NCBI GenBank assembly: GCA_008973525.1
Contig: WACJ01000516.1
Span: 2,294,001-2,358,000 of the forward strand
From: Stenopsyche tienmushanensis
Lineage: Eukaryota > Arthropoda > Insecta > Trichoptera > Stenopsychidae
DNA length: 64,000 nucleotides
Direction: 5' to 3'
The notes beneath the pieces were generated by a model, which was not told the origin of the DNA, did no database searches, and worked only from the letters and a program-made list of their open reading frames with translations. The position numbers and the translations under genes are program-made. This document shows, one piece after another, positions 25,626 through 37,326 of this stretch. The stretch's first letter is position 1. Each line of letters begins with the position of its first letter.

Positions 25626-27070
25626 ACATAGTTTCAAGCATTAAATATGAAAAATATAAATATACAGTAAACGAATCTATCCATAATTAAATATCATATA
25701 ATATAGATTAAAGCCCTTCCTAGGCTGAAGAAGACATTGTAAAAATGCGTACATTCATTTTAAACGATACTTTAAAAAATATTAAACCATCAAAATAATG
25801 ACTTCAAATTTTAAGTATCATAATCGCCTTTGACACGGATGATGACGTTGAGTCTGGTAATGAACGTATCGCATGCTGATGAAAACGCGTCACCAAAATA
25901 CACTCGTTGGTGATTCACTATCAAACTTTCCATATTAAACTGTTGTTTAGTGACCAGTTTGGCTTAAATAATACTATTGGTATCAAATCTGGCGAATACG
26001 AAAATAAAATCATTTTTCAAAGAGAGTATTCATTTTTGGGGTTTTGCGAAGAAATCGATTCCTATTTTAATATCCAAGATTTACAATCGAAACATTTTCC
26101 TTCAGTAGTACAAATAATGACCCGATCTAGTGTTTTTTTTTTATAGTAATTCGTAGCTTCAATTTATAAGCGAAGATTAGACGATTTTTTTTGAGATTCG
26201 GCTTAATTTCAACATAACGGATAAATATTATAAACAAATATTTTTGTTCAAATCTTACCATTTTTTAATGCAAATCTCAATTGACCACTCGCCATTTGTC
26301 GCCCACGTTGGGAGAAAGGATAGCAAATGTAGACTATTAAAAATCATTCAATAAAAGAGATGATACTAGTGGAAAGTGTTCCATATGATTATAAATCATA
26401 AAAATTTCACCCTCCCTCCATTTGGAACATGACAAAAATATCATCGGAATGACAATAAAATAAATTTCCTATGAATAGAATCGTAAAATGTATTAACAGC
26501 CCCTATAATAAGTAACATTAAGTAATATGTTTATTAAAAGTCACAAAAAATGTGCAAACGAATGAGAAAAATTAACTTCTAAATTCTCTAAACGAAAAAC
26601 CAACAACTATTTTGAACTTAGTTTAGATTTAAAAAGTACTCTAGTTTATACATTTCCTAATAATATGCTACGTGTCATACAAATCATTCAATAAGTTGTT
26701 AAACTTGAACAGTTACCAATTTGCCAGGATCAGTATTAAGATAATATTTTTATGTTTAAAATGTTTTTATTAAACTTTTTTCTAACAAATCCTTTTTAGT
26801 TAATTAAGTAATATCTTTATTTAAATGCAAACAGTCTTGTGACATTGCTATTTTATATTTGAATTGAGAATACCAATGTCAATGATTTGTCAAGATGAGA
26901 AGCAAGGGGATCGAAATGGAATTAGGTTGCATAAGGAGCTTTGAAAATTCCGAGTAATGAATGTAACTTTACAAGTAGGCGATCTTCTTAGAGGACATGA
27001 AATGGTTTCTCGTTTGCCTTCCACACATGTTAAAGTTGTAACAGTATTATTTAACCCTCTTCTAAATAAG

Positions 27071-27088
27071 ATAGTCTGGCCAGACTAT
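27071..27088. repeat. 18-bp perfect palindrome
   Basis: ATAGTCTGGCCAGACTAT is its own reverse complement. The core TAGTCTGGCCAGAC recurs at 27924-27936, and both copies are followed by a GATTTTTTTT tract and (A/C)ATAG, so they are direct repeats about 850 bp apart flanking the copy C element. Confidence 0.8.
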
Positions 27089-27127
27089 TTTGCTTTTGTG
27101 ATGATTTTTTTTAATAGTAGCTATACG

Positions 27128-27795
27128 CTTAAACCTTTTTTGCGCGGTAGATGCGTTCCGCGGAATATCGCACAAAAAAAGCTATGACTTAGGAAAAGTG
27201 AAGATGCCTTCATGGATTTTAAAAACCGCATAATTTTGAAACAGCTATATAAAATATATCCAAAATCGTAAAAAATGGTAATTCAAAAAGCAATAAGGCA
27301 ATTAAAAAATAATATTTTTGGTAACATTTAAAGAACGTCTTACATCATCGGTAAAATTTTAAGGATGTCTGACATCTGGCATCTCAGATGGTAAATATCA
27401 GAATCCACAAGAGAAATACTAATTATTTTAATTACAAACAATCATCGCTTTATGAAAAATTTCGATATGACTCAAAATCGCTTTCTTCTTCGGAATAAAT
27501 AGTATACTCAGTATCAATGTCATCATTGTTCTGTGTAGATTTTCCCTTTCCAACAATATAATTCATAATTTGTAAAAATGTCGCTATTGTCCCTAACTCA
27601 AAAAAATCACACAATGGCGATTGTTTAAAAAAAATTCAGTCAAGTCATTTTTTGGCCTTATTTTGTCACATTTTTTTTTAAATAGTTAAAAAATAAATTT
27701 TAACATAAATCTGGTAGGAATAATAGAGAAAAAAAATGTTTTAAAAAAAACCGCATAACTTCGAAATCGCACAAAAAAAATTGAGCATACACAGA
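27128..27795. mobile_element. Pogo/Tigger-like fragment, copy C
   Basis: The left end GCGGTAGATGCGTTCCGCGG matches the subterminal sequence of copy A (56581-56610), and both ends carry AAAACCGCATAA boxes. The middle (27485-27560) has the minus-strand acidic-coding segment also found in copy A. It overlaps the block shared with copy D. No intact transposase. Confidence 0.5.
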
Positions 27796-27923
27796 TCTTA
27801 CAAAATCTCCTTAAAATTTTTAATTAAAGGGCTTTAGAGAATTTAGAGTTAAAAAAAGTTTGGGATCCTTATGTTTCGAGAACAAAGGATATTTCTATTT
27901 GTACACCCAGAATCAATGAAAGT

Positions 27924-27936
27924 AGTCTGGCCAGAC
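27924..27936. repeat. Second GTCTGGCCAGAC palindrome
   Basis: Direct-repeat partner of the 27071 palindrome. The perfect palindromic core is 12 bp here. The pair may bound an insertion or be terminal boxes of a lost element. Confidence 0.7.
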
Positions 27937-28266
27937 ACTGATTTTTTTTCATAGAATTTGTTTGGGAAATCACGTTTTTCTTCATGTTCCGTAAGAAATT
28001 TTTATCCTTTCTCTCCATAAGATATTGTATTTTATTTCTCAATGTTAATCTGTATTTTTACCTTTTTAATAAGAAATTATTTCGCATCATATGTTTGGAA
28101 AAATCTATATTTAATATGATATTTTATTTTACCTGTGCTGCAGAAAATATTTTAACACCAAATGTCTGTAAATAATCAGATGGTGAGTTTGTGATTCAGG
28201 GAATGGATGATCTTTTAAAGATATCCTGTATACTGAAAATGAAGGAGGCCAGAGAGCAAGTCAACC

Positions 28267-28570
28267 TTAGGTGAAAAAGTGCTACTGAAATTAGCTGACA
28301 AATACAAAGGAAATGAGAAGACGGTTATTGCTGACAACTATTTCACAACTTTCGATAGCGTATATAAATTACAGCAGGCAGGGCTTGCTTTTGTTGAGAC
28401 TATCCGACGGAATAATATATGTATTCCGAAATAAATGTTGCAAGAACATCGTCGTTCAATATATTCATCCGGGTTCGGATTTACAATGTTGCAGTTGTTT
28501 CATATGTTCCGAAAAAGTTAAAAGCCATTTATCCCATTGTCAACTGTCCATTATAAAACCGAAACAATAA
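28267..28570 (+). pseudogene. piggyBac transposase remnant
   Basis: One frame with two stop codons reads LGEKVLLKLADKYKGN, VIADNYFTTFDSVYKL, FVETIRRNNICIPK and, beyond the first stop, PFIPLSTVHYKT. The D-N-Y-F-T motif, the T-I-R-x-N segment and the late LST-H segment appear in the order found in piggyBac-superfamily (DDE_Tnp_1_7) transposases. It covers about the C-terminal half of the catalytic domain. Terminal repeats and TTAA sites were not found next to it. Confidence 0.8.
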
Positions 28571-31346
28571 TTTATAGTTTATAAGAATTTGAACCAGAGA
28601 ACTAATCATCTCACAGATTTAAGCCAAAAATGTTTATAGATCCTAACGGATCAGCTAGTGACAACAAATGTAGAAGAAAATATGAACATAGAAATTAATT
28701 AAAGTATTTAGCTAAAGAGGGGGTGGAAATTATGTATGTACATAATACAATAATTTTTGATATAACACTAGCTATTGTTCGATTCGATGCACCAGATGGT
28801 GACCTCCATTCCTCCACATCAAAAGGACGACGACTATCCACTAAAGTTCAAGCCCGTATATCATAGTGAATATTATAATTCGTGTATACATGTAAAATAG
28901 CGATTTCAATGTCAGTTTGGTGATTTTTTTTGTACGAACGTATTTCGTAATTGTTCGACGCTATCTAGTGTTTATGTAATAAATCGTGTTGCTGTTATTC
29001 CGATATGGCTTGAATCATCCGAGCTAATAGAATGCAGTTTGCATTTTTTTCGACACTTTCTAAGAGAATTTATTAGCTTGACCAGGTCCATCAGGTTCTT
29101 CTGCTCTTGTTCTTCGAAACGTGATCGATTCAATGCCAGCGATAAATGTGAGTTTTATTAATCTCGAGGTTTCCCGAACAACAACTTTATTTGACTGAGC
29201 TTCTGAAAAATCTATAATAGATGACTCAATTTCAAGATCAATCGATTGCTTGATGACATTGATGTAAATTATTATATTTGAATTATCATATATTTATGCT
29301 AATGGATGCATCCCTTATTTTACATGATAAGCTCCCATTGATGGTCATTTCAGAATGCGTCGTCAGCATTTCCACTATCAAAGCTCTAATGGGGTCACGG
29401 TTGCATTACTTGGTGCTCTATATGCTCATGGTCCCGCAGTCATGTTGATCTTCGTCACTATCAAATGCAAAGGTCATCTTGACACAAATGTCCGTGAATT
29501 CTTATATCAGCGAAGATAAGCTCGAATGGCGCAACTGACACTCCCACCGTTGCTGGCCTGCACCTCCTCGCCCACTATCATGCTTGCATTTTATCTTCAT
29601 ATCCCAACCAGTTACTGGAGTACGTGCCCAATGCCAAAAATGTTATCTTAGGCACTAAATTTGTACAGAGGAAATTAGAGGTCATGTGCTTTTATTGATA
29701 TTTTCTGAGAAGAAGCACGTCAAGACGTCGGAACCATGAACAATACATGAAAATGTATTGGTGACGACGAATGAAAATTCTTGCATCATAATGCAAATAC
29801 TTCAAATATAATAACGATTTGAATTTCCTACTTTTTCGTCCTTGTCATTTAAATAGGTCAACATATTTCGTAATTTTATAGTCAAAATCATAATTCTCAC
29901 TGGTGTAGATTTTAAACGCCAAAATAAATTCTATAGAGATTATTGCAATAATTTTGCAATTGAAATTTTGTTTAAATAATATTATTTAAATTTAGGAGTG
30001 ACCCAGCTACAAGACTTTAAGGACGATCACTCCTTACTTGTATCATAATTCTCAGCAATTATGCATAAAGTCGCCAGAACGATCGGATCGCATGTTTATC
30101 CCTGAAATAATTCAGGCTTTCCTAAATTTTATAGTAAAGGCATGTAGCGAAAAAAATTGAGTATGAAAAACCGTAAGGGAGGGTCAAATATTTCAGACAA
30201 ATTTATATAATTTAAAAATATATAAAGCAACCCCACCCCAGGGGCACAATATTATTAACGAACTTATATTTTGTTTTTCGTTAATATGCCATCAATTGCA
30301 TAAAATTTTCAAGGAAATTCTGCGGAAAATTTGCGGAAGCAGAATTGATACGAAATCTGCCGTCGCTCGCATTAACTAACTGCTTCGCGTGAATATCCGG
30401 TTTTTATCAAAGGTCATATGTTTGCCCCCGCCTGCATTAAGCGACCTTAAACTTAATAAAGACACTAAAACTCAATGAATTTACATTAAAAAACATATAT
30501 TTATAAATATATCCAGAAGCAAATTATAAATTTACTCACTAAGCTATAAATGATAATCCGAAAGATTAAACATGAGATGATTGTAAGAAAGCATCAATCA
30601 GCTCGTCATGTGCGTTTGTCTGTGTTTCAACATGTGAGTCCTACAGCTGTCAAATATGTAATAATAATTGAAGTAAAACTTCTATATGAACAATAAAGTA
30701 AATTGGCTTGAACGTCACGAAAAATGAAACTTCAAGTGGCAGTTAGTCCGAAAGAGAGGAGGAATCATTTGTAGTGTGTCCGTATCCGTCACATACGCTA
30801 TGCGCATGCGCCGAACTGCCTCTACTGCGTTTGTGTCCTATATAAAGCATAAAGCAACCCCTACACCAATAACAAGCCTATTTTATTATAAATTACCCAA
30901 ACACAGCTTAATCTTTTACCTAGTAATTTTCGTTAACAAATACACAAAAAGCAATGCATAAAATCAAACTTTCCTAGGAGCTGAAGTTTCACTTCTCATG
31001 CATTCATAAGGGTAAATTATTCGAAGTCTTGAAAAAAGAAATCGTTGCTGATTGATTTCTTCATTTAATAAGATTTCATAAAGATCCCTCGATAAAAATA
31101 TGCGTTCGTTGAAACTTTCGTTGATGGCGCAATCTTATTACTCAATTCAGTGCCTTGTGATCTTGAAGTACTGCAGCATTGTATTGGAGGCAGAGTTGTG
31201 TTATGCAAGAGTCGAAGGTGGAGGTCAGGTGGTTGGAGGGCCAGGAAGTCGGGAGTTTGGCTGGTGTCCGTAGAAAGTGGGCCTCTGGCTGGCCTCCCCC
31301 GCTACCCGCTGCGTACCTTATCTCGAGCTCCCCGCCTCTTGCCACA

Positions 31347-31384
31347 TATAAAAATGCTTTTCTTCACTTCGCCAATTATCATTT
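31347..31384 (+). promoter_or_regulatory. SP2 core promoter (TATA box + initiator)
   Basis: TATAAAAA begins at 31347 and the arthropod-type initiator TCATTT at 31379-31384 puts +1 at A31381, 34 bases downstream of the TATA start. A GC-rich stretch lies just upstream (31190-31340). The leader would be 50 nt to the ATG at 31431. Confidence 0.6.
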
Positions 31385-31430
31385 GCACGCTGCAGATCCT
31401 GGCTGACGGCAGACACCAGCAGCTCACGTC

Positions 31431-34400
31431 ATGTCAGGACATGCATGTATTCAGGCAGCGTTCTTTGCGGTGTTGGTGGTGTCGATGCTGATGGCCTCAG
31501 CATTGGCGGCTCCGCAGAATGATCTATCTTCGGAATTTGGATCACAACCTATTTGCGGTAGAAAATTTATTTATTTAAAACCCGATTCGATCTATATTTT
31601 GTTGTTTTAATGCATCTTGATTATCTAACCATAACGATACGATGTGCATCAGATGATAGGCTTCGGCCTATTGATTTTTGAATCGATGATCCTGGTATAA
31701 TTTTGCTTTGATGTTTATCCGATTTTAATTAAATCTTAGTCAACATGCAAAGCATAAAATTTTGCTCGGTTAATATTACAGTGGTCAAAGCAAACGTTCA
31801 TCGATGGCATACCAATTGCAAATGCACTAACTAATTTTAGGTCAGCCTACTTAGTTACGACTCATTTATTTAGATTTGAATGGTTTTGCGTAATTTAAAT
31901 GTGTCGCGTAGCATTGTTTAAGACGTTTATTGGTTAGCATAATATTATGTCCTTTGCATACCATAACAAATCGATCGATTAAATTGGCACGCATTTGATC
32001 TATGGCATTTTGTATGAAAATCATCAATGTCCTTATCTCATTCCGAATGGCGAATAAATAGATGAAACTCCTTGAAAAGAGCCATGAGTCACATTGGGCA
32101 ATATTGAATCATTCCTATCATAGCATATTTACATGCAGTTGCATTTAAGAGCATCCAAACGGCATTGGATACCGATGATGTGAATTTATCCTTGTGCTGC
32201 ATTTTAAAAGTCGTTCCCTAAAAATGTCAAGAATTATTTTTTGTTGCGCTTATTAACAATCGATCATTTCAATGCTGTTGTTTTCGTAGCTAACCATGCC
32301 TGACCCCAAATTTGCTTTCGTTGCAAATTTCTTTCTTAAATTCATTTAAATTCGTTTCAAAATATGCCAATGTGTCTTTTTAGGGATGAAAATATAATAA
32401 AGAATGATTAATGATGCGTTGGCTCACGTTGTTCGTCGTATAAGGGCATTAACGAGCGCCATTATCGATGCAGCACAAAAGCGTGTGCTGAAGCATTGCT
32501 CAATCGGAAGATGGTTCAGCGAAGGCTACAGGTGCACAAGTACCAATGTGACACAAGACGAGAATAAAGACAATTATGCTGCTCTCACCTTGGGTCACTT
32601 TGACACACTGACAATAGACCCGTGCTTGGCTCAACAAAAGATGGTTCGATGGTGCGGGCCGCATTTAATGACGGCGCCCACTCTGCACTGTCAATTATTG
32701 CAATTACGTACAATGTCAGCTGTTTTTTTTTTCGAAATCAAATAATTTCATGGATGCTTTTGAGATTCAAGTTCGTCTTGTGCGTATTGATTGTTTGGGT
32801 ATCTTTTTGTTTAAGGTTGCGGTAAAAGATCGGCGAAGAGAGGTCGAGTCGTCGGAGGCGACGAACTAGAACTGAACAGCGCACCGTGGTTGGCAACCCT
32901 CGCCAGAGGACGAAAGTCGCATTGTGGGGCAGCCCTTATTTCTGGAGTTCATATTTTGACAGCAGCACATTGTATTGATGGGTATATAAAATCTTGCTTG
33001 AATATTGATAGTTTGGTTTAGGTCTGTCGATGAAACTGCTACTGTTTTGGGGATGAAATTAAATTATTAAAAAATCAAATATATAAAAATATCGATGGTG
33101 AATGCTGAAGGTTCATCTATATGTGTGTCAATAGTAAAAATATTTACCATTAACAATAACGAATTTAAATACATAAGATACATCCTTTTCTTCCCTGGAG
33201 GATAAAAAATCAAAAAGACACCATGATAGAGTTTTTTTTAAATTTAGCATATCTTGCAAAACATGTTACAAAACAGATCTTTTGTTGAAAAGTTTTGACA
33301 TTTATTTGAGCCCATCCGAATTCAAACTTAAATTTGGGATCTAATGACATCAGACTTATCGGAAGACATCATTTATGTTGGGCTAATCGTGACAGCTTTA
33401 GTCAAACGGAAATGGCAGAATGCGTTGTCGATAGCCAGAACTCTCTTATAGCGCTGTGCTGCAAAAATATTGGCATCGTTAATATTATTTACAACCATAT
33501 ATCTCCCTTACATGTCCAAGTGGTCGACAATTATCCCATAGCTAGCATTGTTAAAAGTCAATAAAAATATCGACCAATCTTAATACATCACAAAAGAGAC
33601 CCAAACGAGCATAAAAGCTACAAACCTGTTTTATAAATCGATTTATTAACGCATAATATTTTCATTTAAGGGCTCCACTCTCGGATTTAAAAGCATGGCT
33701 TGGGGTGCACTCCTTAGCAGCAGCAGGTTTGGTGATGTCAGCACGTAGTCTTTTCCGGGGTAATCTCCTTGAAGATCAAGACGATGAAGGCGAAGGAGTT
33801 GGTCGATCAATAAAAATGGCATGGCCACATCCACAATTTGATTCTTCAACATTCAGAAACGACATAGCCGTTCTCGAATTAACATATCCAGTCAAATTCT
33901 CATCACGCCTCTATCCCATCTGCTTGCCATCTAATGGTAAATATAATAAATATTGATTGAAATGTATAAATACGAAATGAATATTAATCGATTTATTTAA
34001 ATACAGATCGAGAGCAATACGATCAAAGAATAGCTTTGGTCGCTGGTTGGGGCCGAACCGGCGAACAGCTTCCGCCTTCTGATGTACCCAGACAGGTTTG
34101 GATTGTTTATCATTATCTTAAATATGATGTTACATGATGTGATGCATTATTTTAATAATGGTCATTATGTAAAATTTTTGCAGGCGATGATTGAGGTGTG
34201 GTCAAATGACCAATGCCAAAACTCTGGATTACCAAGAGCGCGTTTACGTGGAGCCATATTATGCGCTGGTAGAATTTCTGGAGGATTGGATGCATGCCAG
34301 GTTAGATTCAATACTATTAATATGCTATATTTTTGTTTTGGTAAAATTTCACAATAATATATTTGATTTTGGATAATGTTGCACATGTCGCTGATGGCCA

Positions 34401-35284
34401 TATTCTTTTAATTATAAATTATGAAACACATTTTCATATGAATTTAATATTTCAGGGCGATAGTGGTGGCCCATTAGTGCTATCCGGATCAAATGGAGAA
34501 ATGGAAGTTATTGGTAAATATTATTTTTTTAAATTCATATTTATTTCCATTTCACCACCCTCGTTGACACAAATATTGAAGAGCACCATAAACAAATTTG
34601 ACACAGTTTCGTATACTCTTGGATACTGATTAATTAATGTCATTTACAATCTTGCTGTACATATTTGGTATAGTTAATTAAATTCGTTTTTGGATGAAGT
34701 ATTTCGAACAAGTTTTTACAAAATTTTCTCCGCTTTTTTTTTGTACGTGCACCATTTATGGCCAAATCGAAACTGATAATGATGTGAATAAATAAGGTTT
34801 AAATTAATATTTGGAGTTGCTTAAACAATAAAAAATATGCTTTTGAATGAAAGCAACTATTTAAATCAACGAAACAGAGCACCGTTGATATATAATTTCG
34901 TTGCGAAATTTTCACCAAAATGTCTTGAAATTATAGCGAAATATCGAACGATCAAAGTTGCAATTATTTTAGGCCGAATTTTATTGGATGTCTTCAAATT
35001 GCTCCCCATATAGGAATTTTTTCTTGATAAACCACTTTCACTTTATTTCATATGGACAAGGTGCCATCGCCTTTCCAAGTAAACATCATTGTAATTATAA
35101 ACGCTCGAGAGAATTTTAATTAACATCGATGAACTTGTATTGATTGATTTAATTTTTTTTTATTTTAGGGGTCGTATCTTGGGGTCGAGGTTGTGCAAGA
35201 CCAAATTTACCAGGAGTATATACGCGCGTGGCCAGTTACCTGCCGTTTATAAGAAATGCCATGTCTAATAGTTGCCCTACTTAG
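31431..35284 (+). CDS. SP2: secreted trypsin-like serine protease, complete
   Basis: S1 family zymogen. Exons 31431-31557, 32816-32981, 33671-33936, 34007-34095, 34184-34300, 34456-34513, 35169-35284; 939 nt, 312 residues, all junctions in phase. Exon 1 starts MSGHAC with a hydrophobic signal ([17 protein letters not shown]). The activation region is polybasic, [17 protein letters not shown]. The catalytic His is in LTAAHC, the Asp in FRNDIAV and the Ser in [10 protein letters not shown]. Asp six residues before the Ser, with SWGRGC and PGVYTRV, predicts trypsin specificity. Odd points: there is no separate prodomain exon as in SP1, SP3 and SP4; the His-Asp region carries an unusual acidic insert ([11 protein letters not shown]); and the activation sequence is VVGG not IVGG. 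It is more diverged from the other three. Confidence 0.92.
31558..32815 (+). other. SP2 first intron
   Basis: Phase 1 intron, donor GCG|GTAGAA and acceptor TTTAAG|GTTGC. A 113-codon plus-strand frame at 32404-32745 lies inside but matches nothing I know and crosses no splice site. Nothing else is seen. Confidence 0.65.
32982..33670 (+). other. SP2 second intron
   Basis: Phase 2 intron between the catalytic His exon (HCIDG) and the exon beginning [11 protein letters not shown]. No feature is recognised. Confidence 0.65.
34514..35168 (+). other. SP2 last intron
   Basis: Phase 1 intron between EVIG and VVSWGRGC, the position used also in SP1 and SP3. Empty as far as I can see. Confidence 0.65.
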
Positions 35285-37242
35285 AAACGATGTCAATTGA
35301 CCATAGTTATAACTATAGTTTTATCTTCAACAACTTTCATACTTATAAAAAACTATATTATAGTTATTGTAAAATTAGGCATGTGAATTACCAGCACGTG
35401 CATGAATATTTGTACTTAGAAGCTGTATCAGTGATTATTTTAATAGGAATAACTCTAAAACTTAAATCCAGTCAGTATTCAACATATACATAACATATAT
35501 AATGTGCTTCAAGTAAGCGCTTCTTGCATTTATTATGATTTGTTAATTACCAAAATCTAGTCTTAGGATGTAATTATTTATTAATATATAAATGGCCAGG
35601 ATGCAAAAATGATGTGCAATTATTTTATAGATATGAAAACTATCTACCAAATATGTAAATTAGTATAAATAAATAAATTAAAATATTTACAAGATATACA
35701 CTTGTATATTACTGTCCCTCAAAAGAAAAAGGTGTAACCTTATTAAAATTCGCTAGACTAAGTGTTACTATTTTGTTTCATTATAACTATCAAAGTACGA
35801 TCCTTATAGGGACATTGCCATAAAAGAAATAGAAAAACCACTATTTAGCATAGTAACAGAAAGATATTATGAATAGAATTTAATAGTAGGAATACTTAAT
35901 ATTTTTCTAGAAATTAACTATTGTTAGTAAGCTTTATGTATCAATTTGATAGTACTCATAGTATTGTAAAATGCAATAATGATGGCCTAAAACACCAGAT
36001 TTCTTGGAAATGCTTCTGAAAATGATCATCCAAATTGAGTGATATCCGAAGCAGAGTGGAAAAAATGTATCAAAGCCTTTTAAGATGAAAGAGATGTTAA
36101 AAATTCAAACACCTGTAGATTTAAACCAAGATGATTGAGTTACTAGTTCGACTTCTTAATAGTTTGGAAAAAATATCTATTAATAATACAAAACAGCGAG
36201 TAGTCATGAGAAAACAAGAACTCTCTCAGATCGTAATTATATTTAAGCACAGCAGTACAAGGTCGGTAATAATGTTTTTTTTTCCCTAATTTATTTAGCG
36301 TTATAGCATATCAAATTATGTGGTTATAGCATTTTGCTGCCAAGTCTTTGTTCCATCATTTCTCGTACCATTAGTACCGTTTCATGATGGCCTTCGTTCA
36401 TTCACAATCTTCTGGACAATTTCACACGCCGATTGCTTTTAAAGCTGGATCGTTCTGTCAGATCAGGATACTCAGACGGATATTAAAATAAGCATTTCGA
36501 TAACATTACAGTGCAATGTTGGGCACAATGGTGTAACATATTTGTTCATTGGTGTTATTGAAATCAAGACACGATTACAACTGGCCTAATCCGCTTCAAA
36601 TACTCTCTCTTCAACAATGCGTTTTGAATGACGACATTTAAACAATGGGCATGTGTGAAAAACAAATTTTATTGGAAGCCAATTAGATATTTGAATCATC
36701 ACTTTAAGCGAACAACTAGAATACGTGTTATTTTAAACATAATATCAAGGAAAGCAATGAGGTTGATAGAAGATGGGAGGGTGCTATATAATTTGCGCAG
36801 GGTTTTCGAGATTAACTATAAAAATATGAATTTGTTGTTTAAAGACCGTAGGGATAAATGGAGTAGATTTGGCCAATATTTTTAATAGAATACTATTTCT
36901 ATTAATGATTAAGTTTATATTTTTTATTTGAACGATCACCTCTTAGATTGCTATCTATTTACCGACTATTAGACATACGTTAATTTATAAATATTAGATA
37001 TACATATCATCAATTTTACTACTTCTTTTTAACAGCATAATTGTAAACGCAAAAGCAATATTTGCATGTGTTAATCGAAAATTACACCTGCTCCGTCCGT
37101 ACAATTGTGTTGACGGAGGTTGACAATTGAATAAATATTTTTCATTCAAACCCTGAATAAAAATTAAAATCGTCAGTCATTTTACTTTAACTGTTGTCAA
37201 AAGTAGATACATGTTTGGTTATAACTTAAAGGAGTTATATGG
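35285..37242. other. Intergenic, SP2 3' flank
   Basis: AT-rich. AATAAA hexamers near 35668 are candidate SP2 polyadenylation signals. No further gene is recognised before the tRNA. Confidence 0.45.
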
Positions 37243-37314
37243 GCGATGGTGGTGTAATGGTCAGCATAGTTGCCTTCCAAGCAGTTGATCCGAGTTCGAT
37301 TCTCGGCCATCGCA
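37243..37314 (+). tRNA. tRNA-Gly (anticodon UCC)
   Basis: Complete cloverleaf without intron. Acceptor stem GCGATGG pairs with CCATCGC (37307-37313), with discriminator A at 37314. The D arm contains GGTGTAATGGTC, the anticodon loop is CTTCCAA with TCC at 37276-37278, and the T arm contains the B box GAGTTCGATTCTC. The sequence closely follows animal tRNA-Gly(UCC). It reads GGA codons and stands alone in the gap between SP2 and SP3. Confidence 0.97.
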
Positions 37315-37318
37315 CATG

Positions 37319-37326
37319 TTTTTTTT
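37319..37326 (+). terminator. RNA polymerase III terminator
   Basis: An eight-T run starts five bases after the tRNA discriminator, the usual pol III stop signal. Confidence 0.85.

Larger units (their letters stand above)
18244..31346. other. 13-kb gene-poor region with transposon fossils
   Basis: Lies between divergent SP1 and SP2. No gene with splice-consistent exons was found. Recognisable contents (pogo/Tigger-like copies, piggyBac remnant, 65-bp tandem repeat, palindromes, a His/Ser-rich patch) are listed separately. The parts 18.3-20.0, 20.6-23.1, 25.7-27.0 and 28.6-31.1 kb are AT-rich, apart from a mildly GC-richer patch at 29.3-29.7 kb, with nothing I can name. Confidence 0.55.

Noticed and set aside
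32404..32745. 113-codon plus frame in SP2 intron 1
   Set aside because: No recognised domain. The SP2 exons splice correctly without it, and its composition is not distinctive.
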